From Leifsonia aquatica H1aii (GTDB taxonomy: Bacteria; Actinomycetota; Actinomycetes; Actinomycetales; Microbacteriaceae): 64,000 nt of DNA. The stretch is from assembly GCF_000633535.1 (NCBI RefSeq), contig NZ_AYMR01000009.1:1-64000 (forward strand). The letters are read 5' to 3'. The first letter of the stretch is position 1, and each line of letters begins with the position of its first letter. A model generated the notes under the pieces. It saw only the letters and a program-made list of their open reading frames with translations, had not been told where the DNA came from and did no database searches. The position numbers were made by a program, and so were the translations under genes. Shown here piece by piece: positions 40,815 to 49,414 of the stretch.

Positions 40815-42488
40815 TCACCCGCGACGGTGCACGGCGCGCCCGGCGAAATACGTGGCCCGCGGGCGCAGCCCGACCAGCTCATCCACCGGCAGCGCGAACG
40901 GGTCCTCGTCGAAGACGACGAAGTCGGCGGACAGGCCGGGGGCCAGGGACCCTGTGGTGTCGCCGAGACCCATGGCGCGGGCGCCGTTGACGGTGAAGAC
41001 CTCGATCGCCTCGGCGAGGGTGATCGTCTGTTCCGGCCCGAGCGTGCCCGGACGCCGCCCGGACGGGTCCGCGCGGGTCACCAGGCCCTGGATCCCCTCC
41101 CAGGGGTTCGGCGTCTCGCTCACCGGCCAGTCGGAGCCGCCGGCGACCAGGGCGCCCGTGTCGATCAGCGAGCGGTTGGGCTGCAGCCCGGCCACCTCCG
41201 CGGCGGGACGCACGGTGCCGAGCGCGTCGGCGATGACGCCGGGGAACCACAGGAACGGCGAGATGTCGGCCACGACCCCGAGCCGGCCGAAGCGCGGGAG
41301 GTCCTCCGGGGCGATGAACTGCCCATGGGCGATCTGGTAGATCGGCTCGAGGTGTCCTTCGGCGCGCACGACCTCCACAGCGTCCAGCACCATCCGCACC
41401 GACGCGTCGCCGGTGCAGTGGATCTTCGCGGAGATGCCGAGCGCGGCGGTGCGACGCAACCAGCCGAGCAGCTCGTCGGCGGGCATGGTCGTGCCGCCGT
41501 GCCAGTGCGAGTGGTCGTGATCGTCGACCGGCAGGTACGGCTCGAGGAAGGCCCCGGTGCGGGCCGGCGGGGTCCCGTCGAGGAAGATCTTGACGAAATC
41601 GGGACGGTGGTGCTCCCCGGTGAGCTCGTCGCGGTGCGCGATCAGCGCCTCGCCGAGGTCGTCGTAGCCGAAGATCTGGTCGTTCACCGTCATCGACGAG
41701 ACGACCCACGCGTCGAGCTCGCCGCGGCCGTCGAGCGCGGCCAGCGCGCGCATCTGCGGCAGGGAGATCGCAGCGTCCTGGAACGCGGTGATGCCGTAGG
41801 TGTGCAGGATCTCGATGCCGCGCGCGGACGCACGCTCGTCCTGCTCGGGGGAGAGCGCGACGGCCGGCGCGGCGACGGCCTCGACCAGCAGGCCGGCCGC
41901 CTCCAGCAGCACACCGGTCGGCTCTCCGGTGCCGGGGTCGTGGACGATGCTCCCGCCGACGGGGTCGGGGGTGCGCGCGTCGATCCCGGCCAGTTCCAGG
42001 GCGCGGGTGCTGGCCCACCGATTGTGGTGGCTGTCGTCCGTCAGGAGCACGGGACGGCCCTCGGCGGCGGCGTCGAGCGCGTGCCGCGCCGTGGCGTGCC
42101 CGAGCGCGTCGAGGAGTCCCGTGCCCCAGCTGCTGCCGACGATCCAGGCGTCGGGTGGGAGAGTCGCGGCGTGTCCGCGAACCGCCTCGACGATCTCGTC
42201 GACCGAGGCGGTGTTCGGGAACGTCAGCTCGAAGAGCTCGGCGCGGCCGGCGTGCGCGTGGTGGTTGTGCACGTCGACCAGCCCGGGCATCGCGAAGCCG
42301 CCGGCGAGGTCGACCGTCTGCGTGCCGGGACCGCGGAAGCGCTCGATCGCGTCGGTGGATCCGACGGCGACGATCCGCCCGTCCCGCGCGGCGAACGCCT
42401 CCGCGCGCGACCGCTCGGGGTCGACCGGGTAGACGATCCCGCCCGTGACGATCAGATCGGCGGCCGGGGCGGCGTCGTGGTCGCTCAC
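40815..42488 (-). CDS. Amidohydrolase family protein (YtcJ-like), second copy
   Basis: A 557-residue metal-dependent hydrolase. Ligands are in PGLVDVHNHHAH (HxH), FVKIFLDG (Lys), AKIHCTGD and IAHGQF (His), and GGSDWPV (Asp). It is full length and lacks the insert of the copy at 33770. The GTG at 42488 overlaps the stop of the MoaF-like gene (GTGA), so the two proteins are made together. The substrate is unknown; the type hydrolyses amides, lactams or imides. Confidence 0.88.
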   Translation of the reverse strand: MSDHDAAPAADLIVTGGIVYPVDPERSRAEAFAARDGRIVAVGSTDAIERFRGPGTQTVDLAGGFAMPGLVDVHNHHAHAGRAELFELTFPNTASVDEIVEAVRGHAATLPPDAWIVGSSWGTGLLDALGHATARHALDAAAEGRPVLLTDDSHHNRWASTRALELAGIDARTPDPVGGSIVHDPGTGEPTGVLLEAAGLLVEAVAAPAVALSPEQDERASARGIEILHTYGITAFQDAAISLPQMRALAALDGRGELDAWVVSSMTVNDQIFGYDDLGEALIAHRDELTGEHHRPDFVKIFLDGTPPARTGAFLEPYLPVDDHDHSHWHGGTTMPADELLGWLRRTAALGISAKIHCTGDASVRMVLDAVEVVRAEGHLEPIYQIAHGQFIAPEDLPRFGRLGVVADISPFLWFPGVIADALGTVRPAAEVAGLQPNRSLIDTGALVAGGSDWPVSETPNPWEGIQGLVTRADPSGRRPGTLGPEQTITLAEAIEVFTVNGARAMGLGDTTGSLAPGLSADFVVFDEDPFALPVDELVGLRPRATYFAGRAVHRRG

Positions 42489-43312
42489 GCGTTCGCCGGG
42501 TCGTACTCGGCCGGGTGCACCGTGTTGCTCAGGAGGCGTCCGTGCGCGCCGAAGGTGAAGTGCGTCGGCTGCTCGCCGGTCGCGTCCAGCCCGAAGAGCA
42601 CCCCGTGCGAGCGCAGCGCGCGCTGATCGCGGTGATCGGCGATCGTGACCGAGGCGCACGGGATGACCTTCTCGCGCCACGCGAAGACGAGGATGCCGGG
42701 CCGGACCTCCCACACCGAGCACTCGTCGGTGTCGGCGAGCCCGCGCTCGGGCCCGGCGAGGCACTGCCAGGTGTACCAGTGCGGGCTGAGGTAGACGTGC
42801 TCGTAGGCGTGCTCGGCGCTGTACACCCACTGCACCCGGCGGCCGATCAGCGTCGTGCTGGGGGCGGCGGGGCGCCCGCTCGTCGGCAGCTCCTCGATCT
42901 CCGACGGCACGAAGAGCTGCTTGACCGCGGTGCCTCCCGGCAGGTCGCCGCCGATCGCCTGCACGACCGAGAGCGCGCGGCCCGCCGTCAGGTCGACGAT
43001 CAGCGAGACGGCCTCGGACGGATCGTACTCGTGGTGGAACTGGACGAAGTAGAGCCCGTCGTCCACTCGGAAGGCCTCGTAGTCGTCGGCGCTCGCCGTG
43101 GCCGGGATGGGGTCGCCCTCCCCGGGCACGTACTCCCACTCGACCCGGTGCTCGGCGAAGCGGTGCACGATGCGGGTGCCGCGGTCGTCGACCAGGGTCA
43201 CCGTCCGTCCGGCGAGATCGGTCGAGTGGGCGGCCTTGCTGGCGTCGAAGCCGGGCGCGAGCCCGTCGAGCGGCAGCCAGGCGGCGGTGTCGGTGAGGTC
43301 CTCGATGGGCAT
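42485..43312 (-). CDS. MoaF-like protein (lipocalin-type fold)
   Basis: A 275-residue protein with two consecutive beta-barrel halves. RTVTLVDDRGTRIVHRFAEHRVEWEY marks the N-terminal domain; VHLSPHWYTWQCLAG-type text (YLSPHWYTWQCLAGPERG), DECSVWEVRPGILVFAWREKVIPC marks the MoaF C-terminal domain. MoaF proteins occur in amine catabolic operons but have no settled reaction. It is the first gene of an operon with the amidohydrolase, and an IclR gene lies 147 bases upstream on the same strand. Confidence 0.8.
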   Translation of the reverse strand: MPIEDLTDTAAWLPLDGLAPGFDASKAAHSTDLAGRTVTLVDDRGTRIVHRFAEHRVEWEYVPGEGDPIPATASADDYEAFRVDDGLYFVQFHHEYDPSEAVSLIVDLTAGRALSVVQAIGGDLPGGTAVKQLFVPSEIEELPTSGRPAAPSTTLIGRRVQWVYSAEHAYEHVYLSPHWYTWQCLAGPERGLADTDECSVWEVRPGILVFAWREKVIPCASVTIADHRDQRALRSHGVLFGLDATGEQPTHFTFGAHGRLLSNTVHPAEYDPANA

Positions 43313-43459
43313 GGCGTTTCCTTCCGTCGTCCGCCCAGTATCGGCAGCGGGCTCGCGCGGGGGAAAGGGGGCGGCGGGGGATGTGCGGCTGCGGTCAACC
43401 GTCGTTCCGTCGTCGCCAAGGCGCCCGTGCTCGACCGGCGGCCGTGCCGCAGCGGACCG

Positions 43460-44179
43460 TCAGCGCAGTTCCGCCGCGATCGCCTGGGCCGCCTGCCGCA
43501 GTCGCTCGGCGACACCCTCCACCGCGCGTCCGTTCGCCACGAACACCACGGCCACCGCTGCCGGTGCGCCGTCCGGGAGGACGAGGGGGACCGCGACCGA
43601 CGCCAGTCCGGGGATGACCTCGTCGTGACTGGTCGCGAAGCCGCGCTCCCGGGCCTGGGCGGCCTCGTCGCGCGGGTGCTCGTCGGGCAGCGCCCGCCAC
43701 TGCGATTCGGTGAGCGCCGACTGGATCGCGATGCCGGGCGCTCCGGAGGCGAGCGGATGACGCGTGCCCGGGCGCTGCACCACGGTCGCGTGCGCGTGCG
43801 AGGGCTCGACGCTGACGAGCGTCACGACCTCGTGCCGGTCGAGCACCGCGACGAACGCCGTCATGGCGAGGTCGTTCGCGATCGCGGTCAGCTGCGGCAG
43901 GGAGGCCGACTGCAGGTCGCGCGACACGGAGCGCGCCAGCGTCGCCATCCGCGGCCCGAGCTGCACCGCTCCGGCGGCGTCCCGGACGACCAGCCCGTGG
44001 TCCTCGAGCGTGCGCAGGATGCGGTAGGCGATCGACCGGTGCACCCCGAGGGCGGACGAGAGGGCCGCGATGCTCATCGGCTCCTCCGACTCGGCCAGCA
44101 CTTCCAGCAGCCGGATGCCGCGCGAGAGCGTCTGCGAGTGCGGCGCGCTCTGCCCGTCCGGTGCATCCATGCGGTCCAT
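43460..44179 (-). CDS. IclR family transcriptional regulator
   Basis: A 239-residue regulator. The winged helix spans about residues 15-80 (LSRGIRLLEVLAESEEPMSI, LGVHRSIAYRILRTLEDHGLV). The effector domain follows, ending VVFVANGRAVEGVAERLRQ. IclR proteins control aromatic and other catabolic operons and often bind near their own gene. It lies upstream of the MoaF-amidohydrolase operon. It is one candidate reader of the TGTAGAA elements. The start could be 44179 or 44170; neither has a clear ribosome site. Confidence 0.85.
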   Translation of the reverse strand: MDRMDAPDGQSAPHSQTLSRGIRLLEVLAESEEPMSIAALSSALGVHRSIAYRILRTLEDHGLVVRDAAGAVQLGPRMATLARSVSRDLQSASLPQLTAIANDLAMTAFVAVLDRHEVVTLVSVEPSHAHATVVQRPGTRHPLASGAPGIAIQSALTESQWRALPDEHPRDEAAQARERGFATSHDEVIPGLASVAVPLVLPDGAPAAVAVVFVANGRAVEGVAERLRQAAQAIAAELR

Positions 44180-44224
44180 TCTGTCGCATGGTGCACGCCA
44201 GGCCGGTTCGGGCGGCCCCCGGCG

Positions 44225-44527
44225 CTAGAGCAGGGTCTCGACCCCGAGGCGCACGCGATCGCCGAGCTGGACCCCCTCGGCCTGACGGACGGCGCCCTTG
44301 ATCGACACGATGTAGGCACCCTCGGCGCTCTCCGGGAAGAGGGAGGTCGACCACCGCGACCCGCCGAGCGTCATCATCACCTTGACCGAGCCGAAACCGG
44401 CCGGGGGATGCGGCTGCAGCCGGATCTCCTCCGAGATGTCCTCCGGCAGCCGCGCGAACACCCAGAGGTCGCGGCGGGCCTCCCACCGGAACAGCTCGGC
44501 CTCGAACTCGTAGCGCACTCCTGCCAT
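44225..44527 (-). CDS. DUF1905 family protein
   Basis: A 100-residue small beta-barrel-like protein. VRYEFEAELFRWEARRDLWVFARLP and FGSVKVMMTLGGSRWSTSLFPESAEG are typical of DUF1905. No function is established. It is probably cytoplasmic and possibly co-transcribed with the IclR gene 45 bases downstream. Confidence 0.82.
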   Translation of the reverse strand: MAGVRYEFEAELFRWEARRDLWVFARLPEDISEEIRLQPHPPAGFGSVKVMMTLGGSRWSTSLFPESAEGAYIVSIKGAVRQAEGVQLGDRVRLGVETLL

Positions 44528-44666
44528 GCCTCCAGCCTGCCACGCGCCGCCGACGATCGGACGGCGCCCGGATCGCGCCGATCACCCCTGCCGCTGCAGA
44601 CGTCCCGGCCAGTAGGGTGACCGTCAGCGGACCGACCGCAGCGCGTCCGTGACAGAGGAGGTCCCC

Positions 44667-45065
44667 ATGCCCACGCGCCCCGGCTCCGTGACGTTCGTCG
44701 CCGTGCTGACCTACATCAACGGCATCCTCAACATCATCGGCGGTGTGATCGCGCTCTTCACGCGGGAGTCCTCACCTGCGGCGCAGACCGCCGGCGGCCT
44801 GGCCGGGGTCACCACGTCGGCGATCGTGTCGATCGTGCTCGGAATCGTGATCCTGATCGTCGCCCGCGGCCTGCTGAACGGCAGCACGGTCTCGCGCGCG
44901 CTCGTCACCCTGGTGATGGTCCTGAACCTCATCAACGGCGTCCTGCTGCTGTTCACCCTGCAGTTCGTCAGCGGGATCCTCGAGATCCTCTGGGCGCTCC
45001 TCGTCATCTCGCTGCTCTTCACCCGGCGGGCGAGCGCGTTCTTCACCGGCCGTCGCCCGGCCTGA
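44667..45065 (+). CDS. Small integral membrane protein
   Basis: A 132-residue protein with four predicted membrane helices: VTFVAVLTYINGILNIIGG, SAIVSIVLGIVILIVA, LVTLVMVLNLINGVLLLF and SGILEILWALLVISLLF. I do not recognise a function. The ATG at 44667 has GAGGAGG five bases before it; a GTG at 44649 is less likely. Confidence 0.72.
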   Translation: MPTRPGSVTFVAVLTYINGILNIIGGVIALFTRESSPAAQTAGGLAGVTTSAIVSIVLGIVILIVARGLLNGSTVSRALVTLVMVLNLINGVLLLFTLQFVSGILEILWALLVISLLFTRRASAFFTGRRPA

Positions 45066-45155
45066 CCCGGATCGGAGAGAATGGGAGCGGGCGCCGCCGC
45101 CGCGTCGTCCGCGCGCGTGCGCGCGCAGCCGAGAGAAAGACGGGCAGAAGAGACG

Positions 45156-45785
45156 ATGGGCTGGTCGACGTGGTTCCGCCGCCGCGCGCCGAAACGGACG
45201 GTGCGCACGCGTCCGTTCGACGAGGACGCCCTCACGGCGCCGCCCGCTCCGACCCTCGATCAGGCGGTGGAAGAGGGCATGCTGCTGGCGGAGTACGCCA
45301 CGCGCATGGCCGTGAAGAACCACATCGTCGTCGACACCATCCAGTACGGCAACGACTTCGATCCCCAGCGGCACACGGGAGAGGCGGCGCGCATCCTGCG
45401 TGAGCTCGCCTCGGAGCAGGGGCAGGCGGCCGGTCGCATCGACGAGGAGCTCGCCGCGGCGACCGGCGTCCGGGGCGATGCGACGCATCCCCACGACTAC
45501 CGGGACGTCGACCTGGACAACCTCGGCCTGCGCCGCTCGGCCGCGCTGGCGCTCGCCGCCCAGCTGCGCGAGAAGGCCGATTCGCCGGAGCAGCTGCTCG
45601 CCCTGGTGGAGCGCGGTCGGCAGGACGCCTGGGACGACGTGGGGACGGCCATCGAAGCTGGTCTCGACGCGCTCTCGGGCGTGGAGGCTCTGCGCGACGA
45701 CTACGAGCGCGAGAAGCCGGCCCGGCTCAAGCTGCTCATCTGGCGCGACCTCGCGAAGCTCCAGGAGGAGCGCACCGGGTACTGA
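45156..45785 (+). CDS. Hypothetical protein, unknown function
   Basis: A 209-residue charged, mostly helical protein. It starts MGWSTWFRRRAPKRTVRTRP, which is basic, and continues with acidic helices such as LDQAVEEGMLLAEYATRMAV and EALRDDYEREKPARLKLLIWRD. There is no signal peptide or membrane segment, and I recognise no family. It follows the membrane protein gene by 90 bases. Confidence 0.7.
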   Translation: MGWSTWFRRRAPKRTVRTRPFDEDALTAPPAPTLDQAVEEGMLLAEYATRMAVKNHIVVDTIQYGNDFDPQRHTGEAARILRELASEQGQAAGRIDEELAAATGVRGDATHPHDYRDVDLDNLGLRRSAALALAAQLREKADSPEQLLALVERGRQDAWDDVGTAIEAGLDALSGVEALRDDYEREKPARLKLLIWRDLAKLQEERTGY

Positions 45786-45841
45786 GGTGCGCAGGCAACG
45801 CTCTCAGCGGGCACCACCGGCCGCTGCCGTACGCGTTCGCG

Positions 45842-45859
45842 CGGTTCCAGCGGGAACCG
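45842..45859. terminator. Hairpin between convergent genes
   Basis: CGGTTCC-AGCG-GGAACCG forms a perfect 7-bp stem with a 4-base loop between the hypothetical gene and the convergent phosphatase-like gene. Probably a bidirectional terminator; no T-run. Confidence 0.5.
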
Positions 45860-45873
45860 GACCGGGGAAGAGG

Positions 45874-46545
45874 TCAGGCCGCGCGCTCGGCCTCCAGGCT
45901 GATCGCCCGGTGATCGGAGGCGCCCGCCGGGAGGACGTCGACGCGCTCGATGTCGAACCCGGTCGAGGTGACGAAGTCGAAGTACCCGGTGAAGAACTTG
46001 TAGCGCAGGTAGGTCGGCTCCGTGCTGCGCTTCAGCGTGTATCCGCTCGTCGTCAGGCTGCGCTCCAGCCCGTTGATGAACCACGGATAGTTGAAGTCGC
46101 CGACCATGATCGCCGGGGTGTCGGGGGCCAGCGAGCGCATCCCGTCGTGGGCGGCGGCGATCTGCTTGCGGCGCAGCGAGTTGGAGGCCGTCAGCGGGGC
46201 GGCGTGGAACGAGCCGACCAGCACGCTGTCGCCGCTGTCGCGGTCGCGCAGGTGGACGGCCAGCAGCCGCTCGTGCGCGGGGGCGAGCACGCGGTCGTGC
46301 AGCGACTTGTGCACGGCGAAGACCTGGGTGTGCAGGATCTCGTAGCGATCGTCCTTCACGTACACGGCGAGGCCGAGCCGGTTGGCGCGCGTCGCGTCGG
46401 CCAGGGTCAGGTGATGCAGGCGCTCGGGCAGGACGTCGGTATCCGCCTCCTGCAGGCACAGGGCGTCGACGTCGTGGGTCAGGGCGATGTCCGCGAGTTC
46501 ATGGCCTGCCGCGTGCTTGCGGAGGTTGTAGCTGATGATCCTCAG
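45874..46545 (-). CDS. Endonuclease/exonuclease/phosphatase family protein, probable CTG start
   Basis: A hydrolase of about 223 residues with the EEP fold. The N-terminal motif RIISYNLRKHAAGHELADIA leads to ALCLQEAD (metal Glu), then VGDFNYPW (Asp-x-Asn) and GASDHRAI (catalytic Asp-His). A frame starting at the first ATG (46365) would lose the first two motifs. Upstream of them there is no ATG, GTG or TTG in frame before a stop, but CTG at 46545 sits 8 bases after GAAGAGG. I take that as the start; ATC at 46551 is the alternative. The substrate (nucleic acid, phospholipid or sugar phosphate) is unclear. Confidence 0.75.
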   Translation of the reverse strand: MRIISYNLRKHAAGHELADIALTHDVDALCLQEADTDVLPERLHHLTLADATRANRLGLAVYVKDDRYEILHTQVFAVHKSLHDRVLAPAHERLLAVHLRDRDSGDSVLVGSFHAAPLTASNSLRRKQIAAAHDGMRSLAPDTPAIMVGDFNYPWFINGLERSLTTSGYTLKRSTEPTYLRYKFFTGYFDFVTSTGFDIERVDVLPAGASDHRAISLEAERAA

Positions 46546-46698
46546 GGCGATGCACCTCTTCTCGTGGTCCGGCGCGCGGGGGAGCGTCGGACGCGCTTGT
46601 CATTCTGGCCCACTTCGGCCGCCATGCCCGGGGGCGGGCCGCATCCCACATGGAATTCACACCCTGGTCATCGGCCGTTCGGGCGGTACGGTGGTGCC

Positions 46699-47718
46699 AT
46701 GGCAGGCGACGCGGTCATCCTCACCGTCCCGGGTCCGAGCGGCGACCGGGAGGTGCGCATCTCGAGTCCAGGCCGGGTGCTCTGGCCGGAGCTCGGCATC
46801 ACGAAGCTCGACCTGGCGAACTACCTGGTCACGGTGGGGGCTGCGTTCGTGCGCGCCAACGGTGACCGCCCGGTCTCGCTCCAGCGCTTCCCCGAGGGGA
46901 TCGACGGCGAGCAGTTCTTCTCCAAGAACCCGCCGCGCGGCGTCCCCGACTACGTGCGCTCGGTGATGGTCGTCTACCCGAGCGCCCGCACCCACCCGCA
47001 GCTCGTCATCGACGAGCCTGCCGCGGCCGTGTGGGCTGCGCAGATGAACACGGTCGTGTTCCACCCCTGGCCGTCGCGGGCGGAGGACTCCGACAACCCG
47101 GATCAGCTGCGCATCGACCTGGACCCCCAGCCGGGCACCGGATTCGCCGACGCGATCCCCGCCGCGCTCGAACTGCGCGCCGTGCTGCGGGAGGTCGGGC
47201 TCGACGCCTTCGTGAAGACCTCGGGCAACCGCGGGCTGCACGTCTTCGCCCCCGTCGAGCCGACCCGCGAGTTCCTCGACGTGCGGCACGCGGTGATCGC
47301 GGCCGCCCGTGAGCTCGAACGACGGATGCCGGACGCGGTCACGACCGCGTGGTGGAAGGAGGAGCGCGGGGAGAGGATCTTCGTCGACTTCAACCAGGCC
47401 AACCGCGACCGCACGATGGCGGGCGCGTACAGCCCGCGCGCGCTCGCACACGCGCCGGTGTCCACACCGGTCACCTGGGACGAGCTGCCCGACGTCGATC
47501 CGCGCGACTTCACGCTGCTGACCGTGCCGCAGCGGCTCGCGACCATCGGCGACCCGTGGGAGGGGTTCGGCGACGCCCCCGGCACCATCGACGTGCTGAT
47601 GGAATGGTGGCAGCGCGACCTCGACGCCGGACTCGGCGAACTGCCGTTCCCGCCGGACTACCCGAAGATGCCCGGGGAGCCGCCGCGCGTGCAGCCCAGC
47701 CGCGCCAAGAAGGTCTAG
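46699..47718 (+). CDS. LigD-like polymerase domain protein
   Basis: A 339-residue primase-polymerase of the type fused in mycobacterial LigD. It fills gaps during non-homologous end joining. Catalytic motifs are RIDLDPQPG (Asp-x-Asp), SGNRGLHVF (with conserved His) and IFVDFNQ (third Asp). VLWPELGITKLDLANY is the usual N-terminus. Convergent to the DNA ligase gene, 33 bases apart. No Ku gene is in the window. Confidence 0.9.
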   Translation: MAGDAVILTVPGPSGDREVRISSPGRVLWPELGITKLDLANYLVTVGAAFVRANGDRPVSLQRFPEGIDGEQFFSKNPPRGVPDYVRSVMVVYPSARTHPQLVIDEPAAAVWAAQMNTVVFHPWPSRAEDSDNPDQLRIDLDPQPGTGFADAIPAALELRAVLREVGLDAFVKTSGNRGLHVFAPVEPTREFLDVRHAVIAAARELERRMPDAVTTAWWKEERGERIFVDFNQANRDRTMAGAYSPRALAHAPVSTPVTWDELPDVDPRDFTLLTVPQRLATIGDPWEGFGDAPGTIDVLMEWWQRDLDAGLGELPFPPDYPKMPGEPPRVQPSRAKKV

Positions 47719-47751
47719 AGCGCTGCCGCCGGTCGGCCGTCGGTCACCGGT

Positions 47752-48822
47752 TCAGCCGAGGACCTCACCGAGGTCGTAGGCGACGGGACGGTCGAGTTGG
47801 TCGAAGGTGCAGGAGCGCGCCTCGCGGTCGGGGCGCCAGCGCTCGAACTGCGCCGTGTGCCGGAACCGCATCCCCTCCATCTGGTCGTAGCGCACCTCCA
47901 GGACCCGCTCGGGGCGGAGCCGGACGAACGACACATCCTTGCCCGAGGAGAACCGGCTGCGGTCGGTCTCGCCCGTGACGGCGGCGCCGGCGTCGTCGCG
48001 CTCGACCAGCGGCGCGAGTTCGTCGATCAGCTCCCGGCGGCGGACATCGCTGAAGGCGGAGACGCCGCCGATGTTGCGCAGCACGCCGTCGGCGTCGTAG
48101 AGACCGAGCAGGATCGAGCCGACGCCGTGCCCGCTGGCGTGGATGCGGTAGCCGAGCGCGATCACGTCCGCCGTGCGGTGGTGCTTGATCTTCAGGAGCG
48201 TGCGCTTGTTCGGCGTGTATGCGCCGGCCAGCGGCTTCGCGACGACCCCGTCGAGCCCCGCACCCTCGAACTCGACCAGCCAGCGCCGGGCGACCTCGAC
48301 ATCGGTGGTCGTCCGGGTGAGCGCGAGGGGAGCAGGCAGGCCGCCGGCGAACTCCTCCAGGGCGGCCCGCCGGTCGGCGAACGGCCGGTCGAGGTACGAC
48401 TCGTCGCCGAGGGCGATCAGATCGAACGCGATGAAGCTCGCGGGCGTCTGCTCCGCCAGCAGTGCCACCCGGCTCGCGGCGGGGTGGATGCGCTGGGAGA
48501 GCGCCTCCCAGTCGAGCCGTTGGCGACCGGGGTCGCCGGTGGGAACCACGATCTCGCCGTCGAGTACGCACGGCCCCGGCAGCAGGCGGCGGAACGCCTC
48601 CACGAGCTCGGGGAAGTACCGGGTGAGCATCTTCGAGCCGCGGCTGCCGATCTCGACGGCGCCGATGCCGCCGTCGTCCGCGGGCTCGGCGTAGACGATG
48701 GCCCGGAAGCCGTCCCACTTCGGCTCGTAGCTCAGGCCTCCCGTGACGGAGGCGGAGTCGGGGACCGTCGGCACGGCCTTGGCGAGCATCGGGGCGACGG
48801 GGGAGTCCGGCGTGGGGCGCAT
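47752..48822 (-). CDS. ATP-dependent DNA ligase (LigD/LigC type)
   Basis: A 356-residue ligase. Motif I is YEPKWDGFR with Lys35 as the adenylated residue. Then VLDGEIVV (motif III), AFDLIALG and DGVVAKPL (motif IV) and LLKIKHHRTADV (motif V). The OB-fold part has GSILLGLYDADGVLRNIGGV. It seals breaks in repair and is short, like LigC or the LigD ligase part. It is encoded on the other strand from the polymerase it presumably serves. The ATG at 48822 is well placed before MLAKAVPT. Confidence 0.9.
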   Translation of the reverse strand: MRPTPDSPVAPMLAKAVPTVPDSASVTGGLSYEPKWDGFRAIVYAEPADDGGIGAVEIGSRGSKMLTRYFPELVEAFRRLLPGPCVLDGEIVVPTGDPGRQRLDWEALSQRIHPAASRVALLAEQTPASFIAFDLIALGDESYLDRPFADRRAALEEFAGGLPAPLALTRTTTDVEVARRWLVEFEGAGLDGVVAKPLAGAYTPNKRTLLKIKHHRTADVIALGYRIHASGHGVGSILLGLYDADGVLRNIGGVSAFSDVRRRELIDELAPLVERDDAGAAVTGETDRSRFSSGKDVSFVRLRPERVLEVRYDQMEGMRFRHTAQFERWRPDREARSCTFDQLDRPVAYDLGEVLG

Positions 48823-48911
48823 GAGTCGATCATCCCGCGCGGGGCGGGGGAGCGGAAGGGCGGTCGGGCGAGCGGCGGCTGGGTGTCGTCTTCGAGGTCG
48901 TCGGCACCGAG

Positions 48912-48939
48912 TTGAACTTAGGTAAGCCTGGCCTATACT
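48912..48939 (+). promoter_or_regulatory. DtxR/IdeR-regulated promoter with iron box
   Basis: A -35 TTGAAC (48912-48917) and -10 TATACT (48934-48939) are 16 bp apart. TTAGGTAAGCCTGGCCTAT (48918-48936) lies between and over the -10 and closely matches the 19-bp DtxR/IdeR box. Iron-loaded repressor would therefore shut off the siderophore-interacting protein gene that starts at 48950. Confidence 0.82.
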
Positions 48940-48949
48940 CGAGAACGAG

Positions 48950-49414
48950 ATGCACCGACCCGACCATTCCTCCCACACCGCCGAGACGGCGCACCACGAC
49001 GACCGTGTGCAGTTCGTCGTGGTGGGTGACGAGACCTCGCTGCCGCAGGTCGAGGCCGAGCTGGCCCTGCTGCCGCTCTGCGCCCGCGGCCGGGTGTTCG
49101 TCGAGGTGGAGGACGTGGAGAACATCGTCCCGATCTCGGCGCCGATCCGCATGACGGTCACCTGGCTGACCCGCGCGACGCGCTCCGGCCGACCGGGGAC
49201 CGGAGAGCGCTGCGCACGCGGCGCGGCGGCCTCCCGCGCCGTCCGCGCCTGGGCGGCGGAGATGCTCTGCGATGGGCCGGGCGCCACTCAGGCCGTCGTG
49301 ACCGGCGGGTTCTCGCTCGTCTCCGAGGTGCGCGAGCTCCTGCTGGACGAGGTGGGGATGACGGCCGACGCGGTCGTCACACCGGAGCGTCCGCACCGAC
49401 CAGCGTCTGTGTGA
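48950..49414 (+). CDS. Siderophore-interacting protein (SIP) domain protein, short
   Basis: A 154-residue protein matching the C-terminal part of SIP-type flavin reductases: DRVQFVVVGDETSLPQVEAELALL, GRVFVEVEDVEN, and VTWLTR. In full-length SIPs this half binds NADPH and releases iron from siderophores; the flavin-binding N-terminal half is absent here. The start codon lies only about 4 bases after the expected transcription start, so the mRNA may be leaderless. Iron control is strongly indicated by the box. Its 3' end overlaps the convergent SDR gene by 38 bases. Confidence 0.85.
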   Translation: MHRPDHSSHTAETAHHDDRVQFVVVGDETSLPQVEAELALLPLCARGRVFVEVEDVENIVPISAPIRMTVTWLTRATRSGRPGTGERCARGAAASRAVRAWAAEMLCDGPGATQAVVTGGFSLVSEVRELLLDEVGMTADAVVTPERPHRPASV

